A stretch of DNA of 64,000 nucleotides from positions 186,001-250,000 of the forward strand of contig PUQB01000244.1 in NCBI GenBank assembly GCA_003024785.1, given 5' to 3'. The DNA comes from Selaginella tamariscina. Lineage: Eukaryota; Streptophyta; Lycopodiopsida; Selaginellales; Selaginellaceae. The translations under genes were made by a program, and so were the position numbers. Below the pieces are notes generated by a model. That model did not search any database. It saw only the letters and a program-made list of their open reading frames with translations, and had not been told where the DNA came from. Positions 10,042-20,479 of the stretch are shown in pieces; positions within the stretch are counted from its first letter, which is position 1; every line of letters starts with the position of its first letter.

Positions 10042-11640
10042 GCCCGGTTAACCTAGAATATTAAGTTAAAAGGATATTTAAACGGGATAAATCCCTAACG
10101 GAATATATTATAATCCTAATGCATTCCTAAACCCCTAAATTGTAATTTTAAGAGAGAATGTAAGAGAGTGAATCTTTATAAGTATTTTTAAATTTGTTTA
10201 TAATACTTACTTGTAAACAGCACTGAAGGCGCCGTGCTTTCCTATAAAGAATAGCACCCAATTTAATCTCGCCCCTGAGATGATCACTATGAAGAAAAAA
10301 GAAGATCTAAAGAGTGAAAAATACAGAAATGAAGAAACCCTTGCCGGAGAAAGAACCAGATCTGAATTTGAGTGGGAAATTAAATGCATTTTCAAATTTA
10401 CATGTCAGACCGACAATACATATGTCAGAAATTCAAATTTTTTAAAAAGAACAGAAAATAAAATTTAAGATGAGTTGACACAAATATCCGACACTCTGAC
10501 ATATATACTCTCCAGTTCCAATGAGTATTTTAAAATTGCATTTAATGTTATTCAAGTGATTCAAGCTGTTTAATATTACGAAATTTTAGACTATATTCTA
10601 CATTCTTAGTATTCAAGTATATTTATATATATATATATATATAAATATATACTTATACAATAAATAAATTGATATATTATTATGTATCATTTAAAATATA
10701 TTCATAGTCTGTTTATTATTATTATTTTCTTAATTACTCGAGTATTTAGTTTTCATTTCCTAGTATCAATGGGATATTCTTTAATATTTTATTAATATTT
10801 GAAGAATATTCTAATATTAAACCTGATTATCATAATTAAATTAGTCTTGTTCTTAATTATTGCAGTAATTATTCTACATTTGTATATATTAATGGGATTT
10901 TCTCAATTAATTTGTTATTATTTCAAGAATATTCATGTGTTAAACCTTATTATCAATATTAAATTAATACACACTATGAACATATTTTAAATTATACATA
11001 ATAATACATCATTTTATCTAATATATAGTCATATATAGTTTTAATAATATATATATTAATATCATTTCCTTAATTACTTGAGTAATTAATCTTCTTTATA
11101 TTAATGGGATATTCTTTATTATTTTCTTATTATTCCAAGAATATTCCAATATTAAACATGATTATGATAATTAATTTAGTTAATTATTTGAGTACTTAAT
11201 TTACATTTGTATATATTAATGGGATTTTCTCAATTAATTTCTTATTATTTCAAGAATATTTCAATGTTAAACCTTTTTATCAATATTAAATTAATATATA
11301 TTATTAAAACTATATATGGCTATATATTAGATAAAATCATATATTATTATGTATAATTTAAAATATGTTCCTAGTGTGTTTATTAATATTATTTTCTTAA
11401 TTATTCGATGTTTGTTTTGCACACATATATAAACACAATCATAAATTTACACACGCATTACAAGAACTTACAAAAACACATATGCACACACATGCACAAC
11501 CCTAAACCAAACTGAAGAAATAGGTTGCTTCTTTATTGAAAACATCATGTTCAACGCATGTATGATATATGTACTCAATCTGTGTGACTGTATGTAACAC
11601 ATTGAATTTACATGTGTAATATTTATATTAAGCTTGTTGG
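10041..11640. repeat. AT-rich tandem/foldback repeat region
   Basis: No gene is visible. A roughly 330-bp unit containing TTAATGGGATATTCTTTA and TTAATGGGATTTTCTCAATT blocks is present twice (about 10768-11099 and 11100-11400). Inside it, 10988-11053 and 11295-11360 are inverted repeats of 66 bp, identical at about 63 positions, so the region can fold back on itself. A short (AT)n run lies at 10626-10645. Confidence 0.75.
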
Positions 11641-11644
11641 GAGC

Positions 11645-11675
11645 AAACCCTAAACCCTAAACCCTAAACCCTAAT
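11645..11675. repeat. Interstitial telomere-type repeat
   Basis: Four consecutive CCCTAAA units, the plant telomere repeat. Isolated telobox-like TTTAGGGTTT pieces also occur around 12140-12230. It is far from a chromosome end as judged by flanking content, so it is an interstitial tract. Confidence 0.9.
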
Positions 11676-11679
11676 ATGT

Positions 11680-12285
11680 AACACAATGAATTTACTCATG
11701 TAATATGTATGTATGTCTGTGTGTATACACGTGTGCATGTATATATGTGTACTCTGTATGTATATATGTGTACTTTCTGTCTTCTCTCATACATACACAC
11801 CATGCATGATCCATGTTAATATGTACTGTCTCTCTTCTCTCAAACATATACACCATGCATGATCTATAATATGTACTCGGTCTCTCTAATATTATGTACT
11901 AATATGTGTGTATGTCTGTGTGTATACACGTGTGTATGTATATATTATGTGTATTAATATATGCAATGTGTATGTATGTATTGATACACATGAAACTTTA
12001 ACACTCTCATGGACACACACATGTTAAATCCCTGCATGATTTATATTTTTGAGGTGTATGTGATACACCCACGCACACGCACGCGCTAATAATATAATGA
12101 AAGAATATTCGTTTAGGGCGAATCTATATTTTATTCTTTTTAGGGTTTAAGTATATTCTCAGAAGGAATATTCTATTAGGGTTAATATATATATTTAATT
12201 CCTTTAGGGTTTAGGTATATTCTTAGGGTTTCAAGAGGCGGCGGCTGTGAAATCGGCGGCGGCGGCTGTGCACACAGGTGAGATC
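11680..12285. other. Spacer with TG/TA-rich simple repeats
   Basis: Two related blocks (about 11690-11830 and 11880-11990) share TATGTCTGTGTGTATACACGTGTG. No coding sequence is seen. A GC-rich GGCGGCGGC-containing patch occurs at 12237-12265. Confidence 0.5.
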
Positions 12286-12578
12286 TGTGTGTGTGTGTGT
12301 GTATGTATGTATATATGTATAGGAGTGTGCGTATAAATTTATTTATTAGTTTTATCTCTCGCACACACACGCACACTCCTGTGTATGTATATGTGTGTGT
12401 GGGTGTGTGTTTGTTTATCTGTATGATTTTATTTGTTTCGCTCACACACGCATACACACGATATACATATACACATATATATATATACCTATATACATAT
12501 ATACATACATATATTATGTGTACCAGTATCTGTAAATTTTTTTTTATTGATCTATCTCTCCCACACACACGCACACTG

Positions 12579-12655
<77 letters not shown>

Positions 12656-12720
12656 TATGTGTACCAGTATCTGTAAATTTTTTTTTATTGATCTATCTCT
12701 CCCACACACACGCGCACTGC

Positions 12721-12786
<66 letters not shown>

Positions 12787-13480
12787 ATCAATGCATATTA
12801 ACAAATAGTATACAACACTAGTTTATATATATGCTTATATATTCATATGGGTTATATATCTATATACACACATATATATATGTGTGTGTTTATCTGTATA
12901 ATTTTATTTATTTATTAGTTTTATCTCTCGCACACACACGCACACTCCTGTGTATGTATATGTGTGTGTGTGTGTGTTTGTTTATCTGTATGATTTTATT
13001 TGTTTCGCTCACACACGCATACACACAATATACATATACACATATATATATACCTATATACATATATACATACATACAACACTAGTTTATATATATGCTT
13101 ATATATTCACAGACTCTCTCTCTTTCTCTATAGATTATATATCTATATACACACATATATATGTGTGTGTTTATCTGTATAATTTATTTATTTATTAGTT
13201 TTATCTTTCGCACACACACGCACACTCCTGTGTATATATATGTGTGTGTGTGTGTTTGTTTATCTGTATGATTTATTTGTTTCGCTCACACGCATACACA
13301 CGATATACATATACACATATATATACCTATGTACACACATATATTAGGTGTACCAGTACTGTATAATTTTATTTATTTATCTATCTCTTGCACACACACG
13401 TACACTCCTATACATACATACATACATACATATATATATATATATACACACACACATATATATATGTGTGTGTTTTTATC
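12286..13480. repeat. CA/TG/TA microsatellite and minisatellite block
   Basis: Dense simple repeats include (AC)n at 12584-12635 and 12724-12770 and (TA)n tracts. A longer unit recurs at about 12350-12510, 12915-13070 and 13200-13335: TTTATCTCTCGCACACACAC, GCACACTCCTGTGTATG, TTTCGCTCACACACGC. Open frames on both strands are low-complexity artefacts. The same long unit precedes the palindrome cluster at 60757. Confidence 0.9.
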
Positions 13481-13489
13481 TCGCTAAGC

Positions 13490-14965
13490 CCCTCGAGCGG
13501 CGGGATTAATCCCGCCGCTATAGGTTTATAGCCTCGGCGGCGGATTAATCCCGCCGCTATATGGTTGGGGCCATGGCGGGATTCAACTTGGCCATACGAC
13601 AACCGAAGAGCGGCGGGATTCATCCGCCGCCCATAACCTGCGTGAGGGGCCTCGGCGGCGGGATTAATCCCGCCGCTCACCCATGCCCTGCGCGGAATGC
13701 GGCGGGATTTATCTCGCCGGCAATGGCCTGTGTGAAGGTTCTAATGGGCAGGATTAATCCCGCCGGATTTCGCGCAGGGCATTTACAGGGGATGGGCGGC
13801 GGGATTAATCCCGCCGCCCAGGGAATTCACGCAGGACATGAACGGCGGGATTAATCCGGCCCACGCTTGCCCTTCGCGGAGGGCGGCGGGATTAATCCCG
13901 CCGCTCAGGCACTTCCGCAAGATATAAGCGGCGGGATTAATCCCGCCCCCACCCATCCCTGTTCAAAATGCCGCAGCCAATATATATGTGTGAGCTCATG
14001 ATTTATGAGAGGGCGGCGGGATTAGTCTCTTCGAACCTTCATTACCCGGTGGCGAGATTAATCCCGCCACCCTTCTTTTTTTCCTCCATTGGTATGTTGA
14101 ATCAATCCCGACTAACTCTGTCTGAGACGGAGAAGGTTTACAAAATACTAATGGAGGGAACTGAGAAGGGTGGTGGGATTAATTTCACCATCCCTTACAT
14201 GGTGTGCGGGATTAATCCTGCCGCGTACGCATGCCCTGCGCGGAATCGGGCGGGATTTATCCCGCCGCCATTAGCTTGCATGAAGGGCCTAGGCGGCGGG
14301 ATTAATCCCGCAAGATTTTGCACAGGGCATTGCCGTTCGGCGGAATTAATCCCGCCGACTAAGGCCCAAGTGAAGGGCATGGGAGGCGGGATTAATCCCG
14401 CCGGACGCCAATTGCCTGCGCGAAATCGGGCGGGATTTATCCCGCCGCCATTGGCCTGCCTGAAGTGCCTAGGCGGCGGGATTAATCCCGCCCGATTTCG
14501 CGCAGGGAATTGGCGTCCGGCGGGATTAATCCCGATGCCTAGGGACCGAGTGAAGCCCTGGGCGGCGGGATTAATCCCGCCAAGTCTTCAATGCCTGTTG
14601 GAGAAATGAATCTCGCCACCCTTCCCTTTTTCCTCCATTGGTGAGTTGGACCAATCCCAAACGTTTCTGTCTCAGACGTAGAAGGTTTACAACATACCAA
14701 TGGAGGGGACTGGGAAGGGTGGCGAGATTCATTTAACCATCCCTTACATGGTGGGCGAGATTAATCCCGCCTCCTTTCTGGAGTCACTGAAGGGGTGTGA
14801 GAAATAAATCCTGCCCAGTTCTCTCTGAGACCGAGAAGGGTGGCAAGATTAATTCCGCACTCCCGTTCAAGGCCTCCAGAAAGGTGGCGAGATTAATCCC
14901 GCCCACTCTTTCAGGAGGCATTGAAGGGGTGGCGAGATTAATTTTCATGTGAATATATATGTGTA
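13490..14965. repeat. Palindrome array B (GGCGGGATTAATCCCGCC units)
   Basis: About 30 perfect to degenerate copies of the same 18-bp palindrome, again near 45-bp spacing; cores begin near 14247, 14293, 14339, 14384, 14428, 14474, 14519 and 14562. There is a higher order: 14228-14400 and 14407-14578 are two roughly 175-180-bp units of four palindromes each. Blocks at 14065-14210 and 14608-14760, sharing CCTCCATTGGT and GAAGGTTTACAA, repeat at about 540 bp. Two spacers are mutual inverted repeats: 14399-14434 pairs with 14484-14520. Later copies often carry GGCGAGATTAATCCCGCC. Confidence 0.95.
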
Positions 14966-15059
14966 TTAGTATATATAAGTTGTATCTCATTTTATTTACT
15001 TTTATCATCTTATCATAATATTTCGAGTAAAAGCTAGGAATCTATGTAAAACTGTCAAG

Positions 15060-15127
15060 AGCTCACATTTGTGGTGGTTCTAAAACGAAATGTTATCTTT
15101 CTTTTGCACTAACACAAATGTGAGCTT
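15060..15127. repeat. Stem-loop with 14-bp perfect arms
   Basis: AGCTCACATTTGTG near 15060 is the exact reverse complement of CACAAATGTGAGCT near 15113, with a loop of about 40 nt. It lies just upstream of the ParB-methyltransferase-like gene and could be a small insertion footprint or a promoter-region hairpin. Confidence 0.8.
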
Positions 15128-15238
15128 CGGACAGTTAATTACGTCTACTTCTCTCTGTGTATTATTTTTGTATATTCGGGTTTATACAAGTGTGTGTGCG
15201 TTTTTATATAATTTATATTTATAGTGTATTATTTTGCA

Positions 15239-18200
15239 GAAGGACGATTTGATCAAACAAGGAGATCGAGTCATTAGTATGGAGTCGTTGTCAAATTCTG
15301 GGTAAGAATTAAAATAAAATCTGTTATACTCGGATACTTGACTAATCTTTTTGTATTCAGATTGTGGAATTGAGTGACATTAAAGACAAGAGCAGGAGAA
15401 GAGATGGGCAGGGGGATTCTGGAATCAACTTGGCCATATTTTAAGATAAATGGGAAGCGCATTGGAGCAACCATGGTTGCTGTCAAATTAACCTCTGTCA
15501 CATCTCATGGACAAGCAAAACAATGGAAAGTAGATTCGCTAGTCAAGCACCCGAAAGCAGGCTGCGAACCCAGATTGGACGATGCTCGACAGATATGCCT
15601 TGTTCCATCCAATGTCACGTTCTCGGATCCAGAGGTCGTCAGTTACAACATTAATCTCGGGTGGTTTTGTCGACTTGTGGATAATGACGTTCACGTGTTC
15701 ACTAATGATGTTGACCTTGGAGTTCTTCTTCAACTCAACGAAAGCCCATCTATGGAGGGGATCCATCTGGATGTCTACTTCGAAGATCTTCAGACTCATC
15801 GAGTAGGTGTATTGTCAGGAGATATTGCTTCACAATACAGAAAATCAGCAAGTGGAGCAATCTTCCCTCTTCACATTGAAGAAGAACACAGCGACATCAT
15901 AAGGAGATTGAGAGGTGGCTCGGTCTCAGGTTCTCTACAGATCACGTTCAATTTGCTTAGGAAGCTTCGGGAGCTGGAAGAGTGTGCCGAGAACACTAGA
16001 ACAGCTGCAGTCGGGGATCACACATGTTGATTCGGATCGCAAAAGAAAATCATCAATCGTTTTGTCAGCTGCACCTGTGGCATCTCATGCTGCAATAAGT
16101 CACAAGGAAATGATGTTGGATGATAAGATTTATCCTTGTAGGGTTAAATATTGCAGCGTCAACCCAAACTTCAATTACAGGCCACTCAACCAGGAACGTG
16201 TAGCTGAGCTCATGGAGAAGATGAAGGACGACAATTCTTATACCGTTCCACATAATGCTGTTTTGTGTCCATACTATGAAAGAAGGAAGGGTGCTGACAA
16301 AGTCTGGATCACAACACCAGAACAACTCATGAAGATTCAGACGGAGAATAAAAGATCTATCAAGTACTACATCATTAGTGGCCAGCACACAATAACGGCA
16401 GCCCAACGACTTCTCGATGAACACAACAAAGGAACGATGGCAACAAAACTTTCCGAGCATACCCGTGAGAAGCTGACAAAAAGATCGGCGTTTTTAGCTA
16501 AGCCGAATCTCACAATCGAGCAGTACCATAAGTTATCGGCGGAATGGGACGCTGCCGACACCAACCACTACAACAGCAAAATATGGGAGAAGTTTAAACA
16601 CACGCGAGCCGTGTGGGAATCTCTTCAGCGACCACAAAGAGCTACCGCAGGGAATACACAATCTGCGGAATACCGGGTAAGCAAATTGTTTGGGCGGGAT
16701 TTATCTCGCCGGTATATTAATCTGTCTTTTTCCTCAGAGAGTTGAAGAAATTGCAGCAGTTGATTTTGCCCAGGTGGGCGGGAAGGAAACATCATTTCTG
16801 ATGATGTTGATTTCTTGCCCCGAAGATAGGATCTTTGCCAAATGGTTGGGGATTATGGAATCCTTTTCAAAAGGAACACTGAAGAAGAAGCAGACAAGTG
16901 AAGGGGAGCCCTCAGAAAAGTCTGCAAAGAAACCCAGTAAGACGCCGAAGGCTAAGTCTGTTCAATCTACAAAGGATGTAGACAACGATTTCAAGCTCAC
17001 ATGGTTGAAGCCTTTAAATGGAACAACGATGGAGGAGATGGAAGTCTTGGCTGATTTGGTGATCGATGGCAAACTACAAATTAATAACAGCAGCCCAACC
17101 TCTCCTTTTTCATCTCAAGGCAATGGAGTTGAAGACGGTCAGGCATTTCAAGGAGTGGTTGGGAATACACTGCCACAAACTGGGTTGGACCTCGACTTCA
17201 ACATATGAAGAGGTAGCAAATATTTGCATGTGACGAACGATGATATGCTTGTCGAATGGGTGAACCAATCGGAAGATCTAGGCAAAATCTATTGCACGCC
17301 AACGCCAAAAAGGAGAACATTGGGATGACGCCTTCTCTTATGGCAGTCCTTCAGCAGCGGAGAACCGAATTGAACCTTATAAAGGAGGATGCTACGAATC
17401 ACGACAAGCCCTACAGATGTTTGTTGTTAGATTCGGAGACTTTATGGGGTAACATCACTGCTTGTAGGAAACCGTTTCAATTGTTCGTGATGGATCGGCG
17501 GGTGTCAAAAAATCTTTCGACAGATAGGGCACTAGAGGATCTGGTGGAGAAACTTAGCCGTGCAAGCATATACATAGAAGGTATTTATTATTGAATTCAT
17601 GCTTGCGCTCTTCACTGATACCTACTTTTTCAGGTATTTATTTCTTGATTCTTGCTCATGTCACCGATACTTTTGCCTTCGCCTTCGCCAAGAAGAATAG
17701 ACATCGTTGGACAGGATTTTATATGAACGATGCTAATCCCAAGTGCATTGATACGTTGTTCACTTGGTTGTTAGGAATGCGCCAAACAATTTCAAGCTTC
17801 CAAATGACTGGCCAGGCATCTGTTTGCACTCCAACGGCCCTGAACCTCCATCCGATACACCGATAGGTATGAGTGACGTATTCGGCAATGTACGTTATCC
17901 AAACATTACAAGTCAAGCGGCACGGAGCATCGTCAACTTGATCAGGGGTCCTCACAGTGATGCGTGGGTTTTTGACTACTGCACTAGGGGGTCCGTCTTG
18001 AAGGAGTGTTACCTTCGGCATACATGTGTGTTTGCCGTTGAGAAGGATAAGACCATGGTTGAGGACCTGAACAAGTGGATAGATTGGGTCTCAACTGAGT
18101 ACCCCAACGATCCATAAAGGCGTATTTGAGAAAGTTCCCTCCAGATAAGTGCGATAGCTCTGAAGGTGAATCTGGTTCAATCTCGGAGTCTGAGAACGAA

Positions 18201-18377
18201 CATCAATCAGATATTAGACCGGAAGTTATCTCGAGGAGTACAGAACATTCGCACACTCCAGGACCCATGGAAACATCAATAGAAGATGCAGAAGATCTTG
18301 AACCATCTCACAAGCGGCTTAGACCTTCTTCGCCTCATTCAGAAGGTAATAGCGAAGAAGAATTGATAATGAATTGA
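15239..18377 (+). pseudogene. ParB-like/DNA methyltransferase fusion, decayed
   Basis: A multi-exon gene on the plus strand. The N-terminal part (15374-16030) is unrecognised. A ParB-like domain follows with YYIISGQHTITAAQRLLDEH (16360-16430). Intron 16677-16737 joins YR to RVEEIAAVDF. Further on, VFGNVRYPN and WVFDYCTRGSVLKECYLRH (17880-18035) fit the C-terminal part of a beta-class amino-methyltransferase, where motif I would be DPFxGSGT. Here the glycine-rich motif is degenerate and no DPPY motif is visible; MDRRV occurs where motif IV is expected. Frame changes occur near 15990, 17320 and 17760, and a stop lies at 17206. It is probably a dead copy. It is a distant homologue of the gene at 48346-51874 and, like it, runs divergently from a transposase-like gene. 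Confidence 0.6.
16677..16737 (+). other. 61-nt intron carrying one palindrome unit
   Basis: Donor CGG|GTAAGC and acceptor CCTCAG|AGA join the two coding segments in frame. The intron contains GGGCGGGATTTATCTCGCC at 16691-16709, a slightly degenerate unit of the palindrome family of arrays A and B, taking up about a third of its length. Confidence 0.85.
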
Positions 18378-18634
18378 TAGAGTGATGAATAGTTGTAAAT
18401 GAGTGTAACATAAGGCATTTTTGTATATTTCTTTTATATTTGTACAGAAAATAAATTCTCAAGGATTAATGAAGCTTTTAGTTCAAACATGGGTCACACA
18501 TTAACAAGGTAAATAATATACCTTGATAATTTTAAGGTCAGCTAATTATCATTTTGCAGATGTAATGAAATAATTGAGAACATGGATTTTCAGCATTGCC
18601 ATGAGGTAAGAGAGGGGTTTGGCGACAATTTCTT

Positions 18635-19824
18635 GTGCCACATGTCAGAATGACAGAGTTCATGCAGGAAATGGATAATAATGCAGCTCAAAACATCGTT
18701 ACCATGGGGGCCACTTCAGTTTTTGCATCATCATTTTTATTGGCTTCAGTTCCGAAATCAATTTCTTCAGCGCATGCAATATCTGAATCTTGTAAGGATG
18801 ATGTACAATTAAATGATGAAGGGATAGGCAACGAAATAGTGGCAACGGATAAATGTGAAAGGGAGCAAACAAGTGATTTGCAAAGTATTCAAGAGGCAAC
18901 GCTATCTCATGTTACTCATGGCCATATTGTGTTGTTGGATGTCAATGGTGTTCTGCTTCATCGACAAAGGCCCAGGATAGAAAAACAGAAATCAAACAAG
19001 GAGATTTCATTCCTTGTCATGGTAAATTTCGATATGATATTATTTTTCGTCCAGGGTTGGATCGTCTCTTTCAAAAGCTTAAGGAGATGGGTGCGCTTGT
19101 GGGGATTTGGTCATGCATGCAGATTCATAACTTAACACCGCTGTTGAGTTTACTTAAGAAACATTGTAGTGTTGCAGAAGAGGTGATTCGTAAAGATTGG
19201 ATTTTTGACCAGCGAATATGTTATAAACCTCTCGAATTTCACAATATAAGAAAGGAAAGCAAGCCATACTTCTTCAAGAATGAAAGAATAATTGGGACTC
19301 ATGGGGAGATCAGTCGCTTAAGGATAACGAAGAATGCACATATCTTAGTAGTAGACGACTCTCCTCAGAAGGCTATGCTCAACCAAAACATTGCTTGTAT
19401 TCATCCAATCACTTTCGATCCATATTCTGATACCGATATCATGGATGAGCTAGTGAACTACTTGGATACGTGCCTCAGAAAGAAGAATCTCGAAAATTTT
19501 TGTGAGCAGTATCCACCGTATCATACATTTCCTGAAGCTTTTCTTTCTCGTGATATTGAATTTTATAAAATGAAGGATAGCAACCGGGCGCTTTATAATA
19601 TTATTCTTAAGGAACGTCAGTTTTTAGATGAGCCTTTATGCAGACCTTCTCTTATCACATCTTATGTATTAACAAGGATGGCAACTCCCAATTGCATTCG
19701 TGAGAGTGTTAAGTGGTGGCAACAACATCAAGATATTGACCAAAATGATTTGATTAATCCGGAGAGTGATGATTTAGACAAAATGAAAAGATTTCTTTGT
19801 ATGATAGAAAGAAAGTATTTATAA
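18635..19824 (+). pseudogene. FCP1-like HAD-family phosphatase, frameshifted
   Basis: A HAD-superfamily phosphatase of the FCP1/SCP type, which in other members acts on the RNA polymerase II C-terminal tail. The nucleophile motif is LLDVNGVLL (about 18931-18957). IIFRPGLDRLFQKL and GIWSCMQ follow, then a late acidic motif, ILVVDDSPQKAM. The second aspartate of the usual DxDx(T/V) motif is Asn here; I recall this variant in plant FCP1-like paralogues, so it may be natural. The frame changes by one base between about 18975 and 19005: RQRP is in one frame and EIKQGDFIPCHGKFRYD in the next. I see no intron that would explain it. It is therefore a pseudogene, or a one-base assembly error. It lies inside nested element 1, downstream of and on the same strand as the methyltransferase-like gene, and was probably captured from the host. 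Confidence 0.7.
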
Positions 19825-19849
19825 AAAATTAACATGTTGATAAGAAAAT

Positions 19850-20086
19850 GATTTCATTTGTAATTATGTTTGATAGTATTTCTTCATTATTGTAAACTAT
19901 TTTTAGAATAATATGAATATTCTAAGATATTTTAGGAATATTCCTTACTAAGTAAGGTTATTGAAGGATTAATTAATTAATTAATTAATATTTAAGGCTT
20001 AATTACATATTAATTAAATGATTAATTAATAATTAAAACTTAAGTATTAATTAGTAATTTATTTTATATTCCCATTTTCACGTATC
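19850..20086. other. AT-rich inner flank of right terminal repeat
   Basis: AT-rich DNA with a TTAA-repeat run (GGATTAATTAATTAATTAAT near 19969) and GAATATTC motifs. No gene is seen. Confidence 0.5.
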
Positions 20087-20112
20087 ATGCCCACTTTAGT
20101 TACAACGTGCAT
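20087..20112 (-). repeat. Right terminal inverted repeat of nested element 1
   Basis: The reverse complement of this segment matches 5532-5557 at 24 of 26 positions. It abuts the upstream TFIIB piece. Read in the direction of TFIIB, the arm begins C|GTTGTAAC and the other arm ends TTTTAG|TTACAAC. A GT donor and an AG acceptor are therefore available at the ends. Confidence 0.65.
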
Positions 20113-20341
20113 TTGCTAGAGTTTTCGGGGTATGCATTATATCCCTGTCTTTACACATCTTCACACACTCTTTGGCAGTCTTGGCAACTTTGAAATCCAG
20201 GTGAAGTAAGCTACAGAAGCGGTTCACGTACTTGTCACCACTTACACACAGCTTGTCAGTGAGGGTCTCACCGGCATCCCTTCGCTTGTATAATCTCCTT
20301 AATTGTTCTTGGGCTGGTGGAGTCCAATTACACCTATACAT
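20096..20341 (-). pseudogene. TFIIB-like fragment (5' part of second cyclin repeat)
   Basis: The minus-strand frame includes TDKLCVSGDKYVNRFCSLLH and FKVAKTAKECVKMCKDRDI, then HTPKTLANA. This matches the start of the second cyclin repeat of TFIIB, usually HAGDFLRRFCSNLGM...VKAAQEAV...DIRRSPISIAAA. The frame ends at the inverted-repeat arm (20112-20087). Its natural continuation, CIAAVAIYIMSLL, is the fragment at 5532-5345. If the 14.6-kb segment were spliced at the GT and AG in its ends, the reading frame would be kept (ANA-LTT-CIAAV). No exon for the N-terminal zinc ribbon or first cyclin repeat is visible upstream. Confidence 0.6.
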
Positions 20342-20479
20342 ACGCAGACACCCGTGGGTGTATACATAAAACTGTACCTATATATATATATATATATCAT
20401 TGATTCCCTAGTCAATCCATTCTAATGTATTGATTGAAGTGTGGTGTGACACTAAAAGAAATGTGTACATAGAACACAT

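Noticed and set aside
12182..13198. Several frames of 60-176 codons around the CA/TG repeats
   Set aside because: Low-complexity His/Thr and Tyr/Ile translations of microsatellites on both strands.
13968..14609. 213-codon plus-strand frame in array B
   Set aside because: Made of palindrome translations (GGINPA, AGLIPP); not a gene.
9312..14965. CRISPR array
   Set aside because: Regular repeats and spacers look CRISPR-like, but the spacers are related to each other, the genome is a plant with introns, and there are no cas genes.
5532..20112. Simple inversion instead of insertion between the TFIIB pieces
   Set aside because: Staggered-break inversion could also leave inverted repeats, but both TFIIB pieces keep order and strand and the interior holds transposase-like genes; not fully excluded because no clean target duplication was found.
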